Shown: positions 31,250 to 38,033 of the stretch, piece after piece | Numbering within the stretch: the first letter of the stretch is position 1 | How the letters are laid out: each line of letters opens with the position of its first letter | NCBI GenBank assembly: GCA_035544835.1 | Contig: DASZZV010000037.1 | Coordinates: 1-38,033 of the forward strand | Direction: 5' to 3' | Source of the DNA: DASZZV01 sp035544835 | GTDB lineage: Bacteria; Acidobacteriota; Thermoanaerobaculia; Gp7-AA8 | DNA: 38,033 nt | Translations under genes and position numbers: made by a program | Notes under the pieces: model-generated | The model's input: the letters and a program-made list of their open reading frames with translations, nothing else | Told to the model about the DNA's origin: nothing | Database searches by the model: none

Positions 31250-31756
31250 ATGAAAAACTGGCTTTCCTTCTCGCTCCTTCTCGTCGTCGCTGCCCTTCCC
31301 CTGCACGCGGAAGATACCTCCGTGGGGCTGATGTTAGGGGCCGGCCAATCGGTTCGAGAGGGCGGCTTCCACGTAAACGATCCGGTCCGGGAGATCTTCT
31401 TCTCCACCGACACCGATCCGGCAACCACCCTGAAGCTCAAAGTGGGTCACATCTCACTCGACGAAAATCGTGACGGTGTCGATATCACCCGTCGTCTCGA
31501 TTACGTGGATGTGCTCGTCGAGTACAAGCTCGACGAGGTCTGGGGATCCAGCGGGCTCTTCGGCGGAGTCGGACTCTACCGAGAGGATGTCGCTTCGGGC
31601 CATGACACCGACTATGGTTTTTCCGCCGGGCTGAACGGGACGTTCCCCGTTACGCGCCGCCTGGCGTTCCTGGCTGAGGCGGCCTATCACTCGGCCCGTT
31701 TCAAGGACCGCGCGACTTTCGTCACAGTAACGGCGGGACTGAAACTTAATTTCTGA
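31250..31756 (+). CDS. Small outer-membrane beta-barrel-type protein
   Basis: A 168-residue secreted protein with a clear signal peptide (MKNWLSFSLLLVVAALPLHA, cleavage before Glu-Asp). Alternating strands follow: TSVGLMLGAGQSV, TTLKLKVGHISLD, YVDVLVEYKLDEVWGSSGLFGG, YGFSAGLNGTFPVTRRLAFL, and the end FVTVTAGLKLNF. The aromatic C-terminal Phe and strand pattern fit an OmpA/OmpW-like small barrel. No specific family was recognised. It lacks a Shine-Dalgarno and probably has a leaderless mRNA from the promoter at 31214-31242. Upstream in-frame codons (from 31130) run through a hairpin and are rejected. Confidence 0.75.
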   Translation: MKNWLSFSLLLVVAALPLHAEDTSVGLMLGAGQSVREGGFHVNDPVREIFFSTDTDPATTLKLKVGHISLDENRDGVDITRRLDYVDVLVEYKLDEVWGSSGLFGGVGLYREDVASGHDTDYGFSAGLNGTFPVTRRLAFLAEAAYHSARFKDRATFVTVTAGLKLNF

Positions 31757-31804
31757 AGCCTCCCCGGGGCACACTCCTTGCTCTTCAACGCTTGGATTCA
31801 ATAG

Positions 31805-31810
31805 AAGGAG
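31805..31810 (+). promoter_or_regulatory. Shine-Dalgarno AAGGAG of the CBS gene
   Basis: AAGGAG, 6 nt before ATG 31817; a strong site, in contrast with the gene upstream, which has none. Confidence 0.8.
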
Positions 31811-31816
31811 ATCCCT

Positions 31817-32284
31817 ATGTCCAATGAAACGACAGGAAAGAGTGGCGAGAAGGTTCGCGACGTCATGACCCCGAACCCGCAGACCGTTACAGAGAAAGAA
31901 TCATTGCAGGTAGCCGCCAAGACGATGCTTGACGAGGACTGCGGCTCGTTGCCTGTGGTGGATCAGCACCGTAAGGTGATCGGGATGGTTACCGACCGGG
32001 ATATCGTGATCCGGGTGGTAGCCCAGGGCAGAAATCCGGCACAGTCGACCGTTTCCGACGCCATGACGAAATCGGCTTTCTCGGTGCACGAGGAAGATTC
32101 TCTCGATCGCGTTTTCGATCTGATGAGCGAGAAGCAGGTTCGTCGCCTACCGGTCGTCAACCAGAAGGAAGAAATCGTCGGGATCATCGCCCAGGCTGAC
32201 CTGGCGACCGAAGGGGACCAGCGTAAGAGACTCGCAAAGACCGTAGAGGAGATCAGCCAGACGCCGAGCCAGCACGGCAACTGA
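31817..32284 (+). CDS. Two-CBS-domain protein
   Basis: A 155-residue cytosolic protein that is just a tandem CBS pair. The first repeat has VRDVMTPNPQTVTEKESLQV and LPVVDQHRKVIGMVTDRDIV; the second has VSDAMTKSAFSVHEEDSLDR and LPVVNQKEEIVGIIAQADLA. Such pairs (Bateman modules) bind adenine nucleotides and act as energy or redox sensors for partner proteins. The [LP]PVV and [GT]xxTxxD motifs are intact, so ligand binding is likely. The gene starts 60 bp after the outer-membrane-type gene and could be co-transcribed. The partner is unknown. Confidence 0.92.
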   Translation: MSNETTGKSGEKVRDVMTPNPQTVTEKESLQVAAKTMLDEDCGSLPVVDQHRKVIGMVTDRDIVIRVVAQGRNPAQSTVSDAMTKSAFSVHEEDSLDRVFDLMSEKQVRRLPVVNQKEEIVGIIAQADLATEGDQRKRLAKTVEEISQTPSQHGN

Positions 32285-32313
32285 GGCTAGGTTTACGCGG
32301 GTTTTTCCTTTGT

Positions 32314-32477
32314 TGTCATCCCGAGCAAGCGTGGGCGGGCGGGAGGGGCGAGGGACCTCGCAACCGACAGACGATGTGAATCAATCAGCTTCCTCGTGAA
32401 CGATCAAGAGGCACGTGCCTACATCGTCCGTCGTTCCCGAGGTCCCTCGCCCCTCCCACCCACCCGCCCTTGCTTCT
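32314..32477. repeat. Family D inverted repeat (incomplete outer arm)
   Basis: GGGAGGGGCGAGGGACCTCG at 32341-32360 pairs exactly with 32438-32457; outward, GCAAGC/GCTTGC-type and GGGCGGGC blocks pair imperfectly. Inner GACAGACGATGT and ACATCGTCCGTC pair with one mismatch. The left end has TGTCATCCCGAGC, but the right outer complement is missing. It lies downstream of the CBS gene. Confidence 0.8.
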
Positions 32478-32510
32478 AAGAAACTCCCAGTATTTAGGCC
32501 GCTTTGCGGA

Positions 32511-32702
32511 GGTGTCATCCCGAGCGTCGAGCGAGGGATCTGGGCGGGGGACTCGACCCTTCGGCGCCTCGCACAATCGTAGCTCCAAGACTCCACACCG
32601 CAAGGCCCCCTCCCAGATCCCTCGCTCGACGCTCGGGATGACACCCTGGTTTCTTTCACTCAGACGCCGCGCTCCGCGGTCAATCGCTCGGGATGACACC
32701 TG
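32511..32702. repeat. Family D inverted repeat, 34 bp perfect arms, plus tail
   Basis: Arms 32511-32544 and 32612-32645 are exact 34 bp inverted copies (starting GGTGTCATCCCGAGCGTCGA). A tail to 32702 ends in another CGCTCGGGATGACACC, so tail plus right arm repeat the sequence at 34-141. With the element at 32314-32477 it fills the 436 bp gap between the convergent CBS and trmB genes; no coding sequence is seen there. Confidence 0.9.
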
Positions 32703-32720
32703 GTGGTGGAAGCGCTCTTT

Positions 32721-33320
32721 TCATTTCCGGAAAGTCACCTCATAGATCGGCCGCCCCTGCTCTCGATACTTGGCCTCGTAATTCGTACGTGGAGGACGGT
32801 CACCGGCTTGCTCGGTGACCTTGAAAACGCTTTCGAGCACCGGCCGCGCCGCTTCGAAGTACTCCTTGTGGTCGGTGACGTAACGACCGAACCCGTCGTC
32901 AGCCAGAACACGATTCATCTGCTCTACCACCTCGGGACGGATCATCCTGCGCTTCTGCTCGCGTTTGCGGGGCCAGGGGTCGGGGAAGTAGATGTGAATC
33001 TCGGCGATGCTCTTCGACTTCACCGAATCACGCAGGATGGCGAAAGCATCGAAGTTGATGATGCGGGCATTCGGCAGGCAGGCTCGCTCGAGGCGACTCA
33101 GAATGACCCGATAGTAGTGAAGACTCTTCTCGATGCCGGTGTAATTGCGGGCTGGATCGAGCCTGGCTGACTCCAGCAGAAATCGCCCTTTGCCCGAGCC
33201 GATCTCCACGATGACCGGAAGGTCGTTCCCGAACATGGCCGTGAAGTCGAGGATGCCGAGCGCCTCATGCCGAGGGTTGATGCCGAAAGCAGTAGCCGAT
33301 GCGTTGGAGAGCTGGTTCAT
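32721..33320 (-). CDS. trmB: tRNA (guanine-N7)-methyltransferase
   Basis: Methylates G46 in the variable loop of tRNAs with S-adenosylmethionine. The 199 residues carry the SAM motif VEIGSGKGRFL, GIEKSLHYYRVILSRLE, and the family signature EIHIYFPDPWPRKREQKRR. The C-terminal TNYEAKYREQGRPIYEVTFR is the tRNA-contact end. The length is slightly short because the N-terminal extension of E. coli TrmB is absent, as in many phyla. It is divergent from the methyltransferase gene at 33399 with a 78 bp gap. Confidence 0.96.
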   Translation of the reverse strand: MNQLSNASATAFGINPRHEALGILDFTAMFGNDLPVIVEIGSGKGRFLLESARLDPARNYTGIEKSLHYYRVILSRLERACLPNARIINFDAFAILRDSVKSKSIAEIHIYFPDPWPRKREQKRRMIRPEVVEQMNRVLADDGFGRYVTDHKEYFEAARPVLESVFKVTEQAGDRPPRTNYEAKYREQGRPIYEVTFRK

Positions 33321-33398
33321 ATGAGAGTTGGCCGGAATGGTCCCAGGACGCCGACGCAGTCCGGATCAAAGGCTCAATCCGGCTACAATGCACGCCCT

Positions 33399-34178
33399 GT
33401 GAACGCGGCGAAAGCCTTATACCATCGACTGGTTCCCGAAAAGATTCGAAATCCGATCGGACTGGTGCGCCGTGACATGACGGATCGCCTCCATCGCCTC
33501 TTCAGCCGCCGGGCCCTGCCACCGCGCGACCTTCTCGGTCACATCCAGATGACGCCGTACGTCTCCGAGTACCTCGGCGTAGGGAAAAAGTCGGCCGAGT
33601 CGATCATCGCCGCATTCGACCGAAGCGGTCTGCCGTCAGGAGCGTCGGTGCTCGACTTCGGCTGTGGCTCGGGAAGGGCGTTGATCCACATGGATACCCG
33701 TGGATGGTCGCTGTTCGGCTGTGACATCGACGAGGACGCGATCTCATGGTCGCGTCGGGGTCTTCCTTCTGCTCGTTTCGAGGTCAACAAATCGCAACCG
33801 CCACTCCCCTTTGCAGCCGGGCAGTTCGACGCCATCTTCGCCGTCTCGGTATTCACACATTTTGACGGCGACGAACAGAGAGCCTGGGCGCGCGAGCTTC
33901 GACGGATTCTCAAACCAAATGGAGTCGCCGTGATCAGCACGATGGGACCGGGGATCCTCGACAACTTCCCGGCTCATGCGCTGCCGGTGAATCGGAAGAC
34001 GCTGGCGGAATCTGGATTCATTTTCATCCCCAGCGAGACGTCCTTCAACGCGCGGGCCGTATTTCACACTGCGCCCGGCATCGCGCGACTCTTCAGCGAC
34101 GACTTCGAGTTGATGCTATGGGAAGAGCAGGGTCTGGATGGGTTCCAGGATCTGTCGATTCTCAGAGTGAGGGCGTAA
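33399..34178 (+). CDS. Class I SAM-dependent methyltransferase
   Basis: A 259-residue cytosolic protein with a Rossmann methyltransferase domain. Motif I is VLDFGCGSGRALIHM, the acidic residue of motif II is in LFGCDIDEDAISWSRR, motif IV is FDAIFAVSVFTHFDGDEQRA and the post-motif is RILKPNGVAVIST. This resembles the UbiE/methyltransf_11-25 group; the substrate is not predictable. GTG 33399 is chosen because the frame further upstream overlaps the divergent trmB. TACAAT lies 9 nt before it. The N-terminal ~60 residues (ALYHRLVPEKIRNPIG...) often accompany glycan-associated methyltransferases. Confidence 0.85.
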   Translation: MNAAKALYHRLVPEKIRNPIGLVRRDMTDRLHRLFSRRALPPRDLLGHIQMTPYVSEYLGVGKKSAESIIAAFDRSGLPSGASVLDFGCGSGRALIHMDTRGWSLFGCDIDEDAISWSRRGLPSARFEVNKSQPPLPFAAGQFDAIFAVSVFTHFDGDEQRAWARELRRILKPNGVAVISTMGPGILDNFPAHALPVNRKTLAESGFIFIPSETSFNARAVFHTAPGIARLFSDDFELMLWEEQGLDGFQDLSILRVRA

Positions 34179-34200
34179 TTTCCGGAACGGAAAGTCAAAG

Positions 34201-34291
34201 GCGAATGGTGAATGTTGAATGTTGAATGTTGAATTGTGAATTCCTTCTCTCTCTCACTGGCCCTAATTCACAATTCAACATTCACAATTCG
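34201..34291. repeat. Heptamer stem-loop (unit TGAATGT), family E
   Basis: Arm 34201-34242 has three or more tandem TGAATGT heptamers; arm 34264-34291 has the complement (AATTCACAATTCAACATTC). The loop is ~21 bp and pyrimidine-rich. It lies between the convergent methyltransferase and GGDEF genes and could terminate either. Confidence 0.8.
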
Positions 34292-34321
34292 CCCTTCGCC
34301 TCCCCCGACCCCATCACGGTG

Positions 34322-36589
34322 TCAGGCCTCTACGCGAACATCCGAGGCCAGACAGACGCGATTCTTGCCGTCCCTTTTGGCCTGATACAGCGCGGCATCG
34401 GCTCGCGAGACGAGAGCTGATGCTGTCGTGGCGTCGAGTGGGTAGACAGCAGCGCCGACACTCATGGTCAGCCGAACAGTCTGTTCCACGATAGGCAGGT
34501 AGAAGCCAGTCGTGGCAATCATCTCACGCAGTCGATCAATGGTAGGAAAGGCTTCCTCGGGAGGAAGCTCGGGGAAAATGATCGTGAACTCCTCCCCGCC
34601 GTACCTTGCTACCGTATCGATCTCGCGGACGTTTTCCATCAGTGCCTTCACGAGCCCCTTCAGCACCTCGTCGCCGGCCTGATGTCCGAGACGATCGTTG
34701 AAGCTCTTGAAGTCATCGATGTCGATCATCGCCAGAGCGAAGGTGTGGCTGATGCGCTGATGGCGATGGACTTCGCGGTCCAGCGCTTCCTGGAAGTAAC
34801 GATGATTGAACGCAGGGGTCAGTCCGTCGATGACCGTCAGGCGCTTGATCTCTTCATACTGCCGCGCCTTTTGGAGCGCCGTCACGGCCTGATTGGCAAA
34901 AATCTCGATGACCTCGAATTGTTCGACAGGTGGAATCTTGCCGTCGCCCGGCTTCCGAATAGCGATGTAACCGGCGAGTTGTCCATTCGTGGTCAGTGGC
35001 ACGATGAGCAGGTCGTCGTTTACCTGCTCGGCCTCGGGGCGGAGTGATGATGGGAAGAAGAGATCGATGTCGCGACGCCGCATCTCTTTGTGAGGGATGA
35101 AGTAAGAGCTCGAGACGCGATAGTCGTCGGTCATGAAATCCCGTATCTTCGACGCTGTAATACGGTCCTCCACCTTCCTTTGCCACGACTCCTCGGTCGA
35201 TCCCATAGCCGACCGGACGAATTCATCTTTTTTCGCGTCATAAAGTCCGAACATGATGTCGCTGACAGCCATGGTGCTTCTCAAGGCCTTGGCGATCGAA
35301 CGGAAGAGGTCCTGCAGGTCGACGTTCCCGATCAAACCGTTGGAAACGGACAGAATCAGCGACATCCTCTCAGCGGCCTTCTCCAGCAGAATGGTCTTCT
35401 CCCGCATCTCGCGTTTGAGAAGCTGATCCTGAAGAGACAGCGCAGTCTGGTTGACGATGTGCTTGAACAGAGCAGCGGTCTCAGACGACAGAATCTCAGC
35501 ATCTTCCGTCTCGAATATGACGAGTCCATAGACGACTTCAACGGTCTGGACACCGACAATCAGTTGCGTCGCCAGATTGGACTCGGAGAGCTTCAACGTC
35601 CGATCCGCGGCCAATGTCAGCATGGGCTGGGCCGGAGCCACGTGCTGGAGCTCCGAAGACTCAGCCCATTTCAGGATGATGCGTTCACTTACCCGGCAAT
35701 CTCCAAATCGATGGACGACTCCGGGCAGATCGGGCCCAGGATCCCAGGCGATCACCACGCAAGCCTTCATTTTCACGAGATCGGACAGCAGCGTGATCAT
35801 TCTGGTGAAAGGCGCTTCGTCGCCCTCAGTTGAAAAGAGATCGAGAGAGCTTTTCGAGACCAGGGAAAGCTCGCGGTTGCGGCGAATCAATTCACTGTTC
35901 TCGCGGGCGACCGTAAACTCGTGCCTCATGACGTTGGCGACGAGCAGGACCGGGAAGAAGGCGACCATCACACCCAGCTTGCCGGCCGAGGGATAGATCA
36001 GAACCTCGGCCACGATGATCGGCAGTACCAGCGCCAGTGATTTGGCCTGCATGACCATGAACGGCCCCAGATCACGCGAAAGATCGTGGCGATCAGCGGC
36101 TTGCTGCATCGCCGCAAAGGCAAGACGGAAAAGAAAGAAAGCTCCGCAGAGAAGGATGAAGCCGGGTACCTTGGCACGGAGCTCGGCGTTCTGCTCGGTT
36201 GTCAGGACAAAGAGCCAGCCGGCCAGGTAATAGGCAAGGGCTGGCTGAGCCGCTTCGAAGAGCGTTTCGAGCTGGAAGGATCGCGATCGGATGGAGCTGA
36301 TGAGCTCGAAGAAGATCAAACCAGCGAACACAGGAATCAATCCGAATCCGGGGTCGTGAAAGAGAAAAATCGCCGGCAATGCCGCCGCGGTCTCGAAACC
36401 AATCGTTCGATGAGCCCGCGGCACGCGAAGAGCGGTGGCCACAACGACGAGCAGAGTGAAGAATGCGAGCGTGCGTAAGTCCGCCGCTGTCATCGAGCTG
36501 AGCTCGAACAGGGAACCGGCAACCGTCATCAGGACGACGAGAGCCATCGAAAACTTCGCTGATATTGGCTTGTTCACTCTGTTGCGCAA
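34322..36589 (-). CDS. Membrane GAF-GGDEF diguanylate cyclase
   Basis: A sensor that makes cyclic di-GMP from two GTP. About 755 residues: an N-terminal membrane region with several helices (about 1-225), two GAF-like domains (about 240-400 and 420-580), and a GGDEF domain to the end. The active-site loop RYGGEEF is at residues 662-668. An inhibitory I-site RxxD (REID) lies five residues before it, so both catalysis and product inhibition look intact. The start is uncertain: TTG 36589, GTG 36577 or ATG 36547 are in frame. It is divergent from gatB with an 86 bp gap. The signal and targets are unknown. Confidence 0.92.
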   Translation of the reverse strand: MRNRVNKPISAKFSMALVVLMTVAGSLFELSSMTAADLRTLAFFTLLVVVATALRVPRAHRTIGFETAAALPAIFLFHDPGFGLIPVFAGLIFFELISSIRSRSFQLETLFEAAQPALAYYLAGWLFVLTTEQNAELRAKVPGFILLCGAFFLFRLAFAAMQQAADRHDLSRDLGPFMVMQAKSLALVLPIIVAEVLIYPSAGKLGVMVAFFPVLLVANVMRHEFTVARENSELIRRNRELSLVSKSSLDLFSTEGDEAPFTRMITLLSDLVKMKACVVIAWDPGPDLPGVVHRFGDCRVSERIILKWAESSELQHVAPAQPMLTLAADRTLKLSESNLATQLIVGVQTVEVVYGLVIFETEDAEILSSETAALFKHIVNQTALSLQDQLLKREMREKTILLEKAAERMSLILSVSNGLIGNVDLQDLFRSIAKALRSTMAVSDIMFGLYDAKKDEFVRSAMGSTEESWQRKVEDRITASKIRDFMTDDYRVSSSYFIPHKEMRRRDIDLFFPSSLRPEAEQVNDDLLIVPLTTNGQLAGYIAIRKPGDGKIPPVEQFEVIEIFANQAVTALQKARQYEEIKRLTVIDGLTPAFNHRYFQEALDREVHRHQRISHTFALAMIDIDDFKSFNDRLGHQAGDEVLKGLVKALMENVREIDTVARYGGEEFTIIFPELPPEEAFPTIDRLREMIATTGFYLPIVEQTVRLTMSVGAAVYPLDATTASALVSRADAALYQAKRDGKNRVCLASDVRVEA

Positions 36590-36662
36590 CCCGATTTTAT
36601 TAGTGATCCCTCGATTCTACCGTAACCGTGCAGAGTCCGCTTTTTCATCCAAGTCAGTTCGT

Positions 36663-36668
36663 TATAAT
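36663..36668 (+). promoter_or_regulatory. Likely -10 box (TATAAT) of gatB
   Basis: Consensus TATAAT ends 7 nt before ATG 36676, placing the expected start point on the A of the start codon. TTTTTC at 36641-36646 is a weak -35 at 16 bp spacing. Confidence 0.5.
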
Positions 36669-36675
36669 CCGCCGC

Positions 36676-38033
36676 AATGTGGGAAACGGTAATAGGACTC
36701 GAGGTGCACGCGCGCCTGGAGACGAGGAGTAAGCTCTTTTGCGGCTGCTCGACCGAATATGGCAATGCGCCGAATTCCCAGGTCTGCCCGGTATGTCTGG
36801 GCTACCCCGGAGCTCTGCCGGTCCTCAACCGAAAGGCTGTCGAGCTGGCCATTCGAATCGGACTCGCTACCAATTGCACGATTCATGTCCATTCCGTCTT
36901 CGCCCGGAAGAATTACTTTTATCCCGATCTTCCGAAGGGGTACCAGATCTCTCAGTTCGATCGCCCCATTGCCACCGGCGGGCACATCGACATCCACACC
37001 TCGACAGGCCCCGGAAGGGTTCGCATTCAGAGAATCCACATCGAGGAGGATGCGGGAAAGTCTCTTCACCAGACTCCCTACGCTGACGTTCCTGACGACG
37101 TCTCCCTCGTGGACTTGAATCGATCCGGCACCGGGCTCGTCGAAATCGTCACTGAGCCGGACGTCCGATCAGCCGAGGAGGCGAACGCCTATCTGACCAG
37201 GCTGCGACAAGTGCTCATGTACACGGGGGTTTGTGACGGCAACATGGAAGAGGGCTCCCTTCGATGTGACGCCAACGTCTCGGTTCATAAGCCCGGCGAG
37301 CCGCTGGGCACGCGCGCTGAGGTCAAGAATCTGAATTCGTTCCGTTTCCTTTCACGAGCGATCGAGTTCGAGGCCGATCGTCAGATCGCCCTGCTCGAAG
37401 GGGGACAGCGAGTCGTTCAGGAAACCCGGCTGTTCGATCCTGGCGCAGGGGAAACACGGTCGATGCGCTCCAAAGAGGAGGCGCATGACTACCGATATTT
37501 CCCCGAGCCGGACCTTGGCGAGATGCGCTTCGAAAAGGAGTGGGTGGAGGCGATCCGTGCCGATCTTCCCGAACTGCCGGCGCCGAAATCCCATCGCTAT
37601 CAGACCGAGTTACACATCCCGGCCGGCGATGCCGAGACGCTGGTGGCCACTCGCGAGCTGGCCGGCTACTTCGAGGAGACGGTGCAACAGGTATCGAACC
37701 CACGTACCGCAGCGAACTGGGTCAAGAACGAGGTGATCCGCGTTCTCAATGAGAGAAAAATCTCGATCGGCGAATATCTAGTCACGCCAGTCGCGCTCGG
37801 GCAACTCATCGGGATGATCGAGTCGGGTGCGATCAACGGGAAGACCGCCAAGGAAGTGTTTGACGAGATGTCGGCAAGCGGCAAATCGCCGGAGTCGATC
37901 GTGCGAGAGAAAGGGCTGGGACAGATCTCTGATCCGGCGGCCATCCGCGAGCAGATCGAGAGAGTCATCGCCGCCAGCCCCGGTCAGGTCGCGCAGTACC
38001 GCGCCGGCAAGGCCAGCCTGTTCGGGTTCTTCG
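36676..38033 (+). CDS. gatB: Aspartyl/glutamyl-tRNA amidotransferase subunit B (partial)
   Basis: Subunit B of the GatCAB complex that converts mischarged Glu-tRNA(Gln) or Asp-tRNA(Asn) to the amide form. The gene runs off the right edge: 452 codons are present out of about 480. Visible family features are WETVIGLEVHARLETRSKLF, the zinc-site Cys residues CGCS...CPVCLG, KNYFYPDLPKGYQISQFDRP, RIHIEEDAGKSLH, SGTGLVEIVTEPD and DANVSVHKPGEPLGTRAEVK. The C-terminal tail domain begins near residue 335. No stop or frameshift is seen. gatA and gatC are not upstream, so they lie elsewhere or to the right. It probably has a leaderless mRNA. Confidence 0.97.

Noticed and set aside
1..38033. Search for tRNA, rRNA, riboswitches, prophage or insertion-sequence transposases
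   Set aside because: None could be recognised by eye. Structure-based scans were not possible here, so small RNAs cannot be excluded.

Overview
The window is high-GC bacterial chromosome with ordinary housekeeping genes (pgi, recQ, clpS/clpA/aat, comF, trmB, gatB) between gaps packed with long inverted repeats. A DUF4388/J-like/TPR protein, a lipoprotein sulfatase-fold/TPR protein, a lipase-maturation-factor protein and repeat-rich gaps together resemble Acidobacteriota or a neighbouring soil/sediment phylum. That placement is an inference from gene content; no rRNA or tRNA gene was seen.

Layout. 1-2921: zinc metallopeptidase and glucose-6-phosphate isomerase on the minus strand. 2922-3863: a non-coding mosaic of inverted repeats. 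3864-12896: a purine-catabolism locus. xdhA-xdhB run rightward. Converging on them from the right are a small STAS-like gene, an allantoicase/OHCU-decarboxylase fusion, uraH, a membrane urate hydroxylase (puuD type) and a CitE-fold DUF6986-type protein. 13085-19100: two uncharacterised membrane/soluble proteins, recQ and the DUF4388 protein. 19269-22333: an aldo/keto reductase overlapping a sulfatase/TPR lipoprotein. 22578-25914: an N-degron module (clpS, clpA, aat). 26105-26834: a broken SpoIIE-type phosphatase. 26998-31756: lipoprotein, LMF-family membrane protein, comF plus FAD oxidoreductase, and a small outer-membrane-type protein. 31817-34178: CBS protein, trmB and a methyltransferase. 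34322-38033: a GAF/GGDEF membrane sensor divergent from gatB, which runs off the right edge.

The purine genes make a nearly continuous route: xanthine to urate (XdhAB), urate to 5-hydroxyisourate (PuuD type), then OHCU (UraH), then S-allantoin (UraD half of the fusion). Allantoate is then cleaved by the allantoicase half. Allantoinase, a ureidoglycolate-processing enzyme and XdhC are not in the window. The DUF6986-type protein has the malate-synthase/citrate-lyase fold and could act on the glyoxylate end product, but that is a guess.

The most unusual feature is the gaps. At least six kinds of inverted-repeat element occur: (A) four copies of a ~110-124 bp element with ~30 bp arms; (B) two copies of a ~130 bp GC-rich palindrome, both between convergent genes; (C) two nested double palindromes sharing a GCCCCTACGGGGCT core; (D) TCATCC[C/T]GAG elements with arms up to 34 bp; (E) AT-rich heptamer-periodic arrays, mostly paired as long stem-loops, with a different heptamer at different loci; (F) a pair of 27 bp inverted repeats. 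Several genes also have a -10-like hexamer 6-7 nt before the start codon and no Shine-Dalgarno, which suggests leaderless transcripts.
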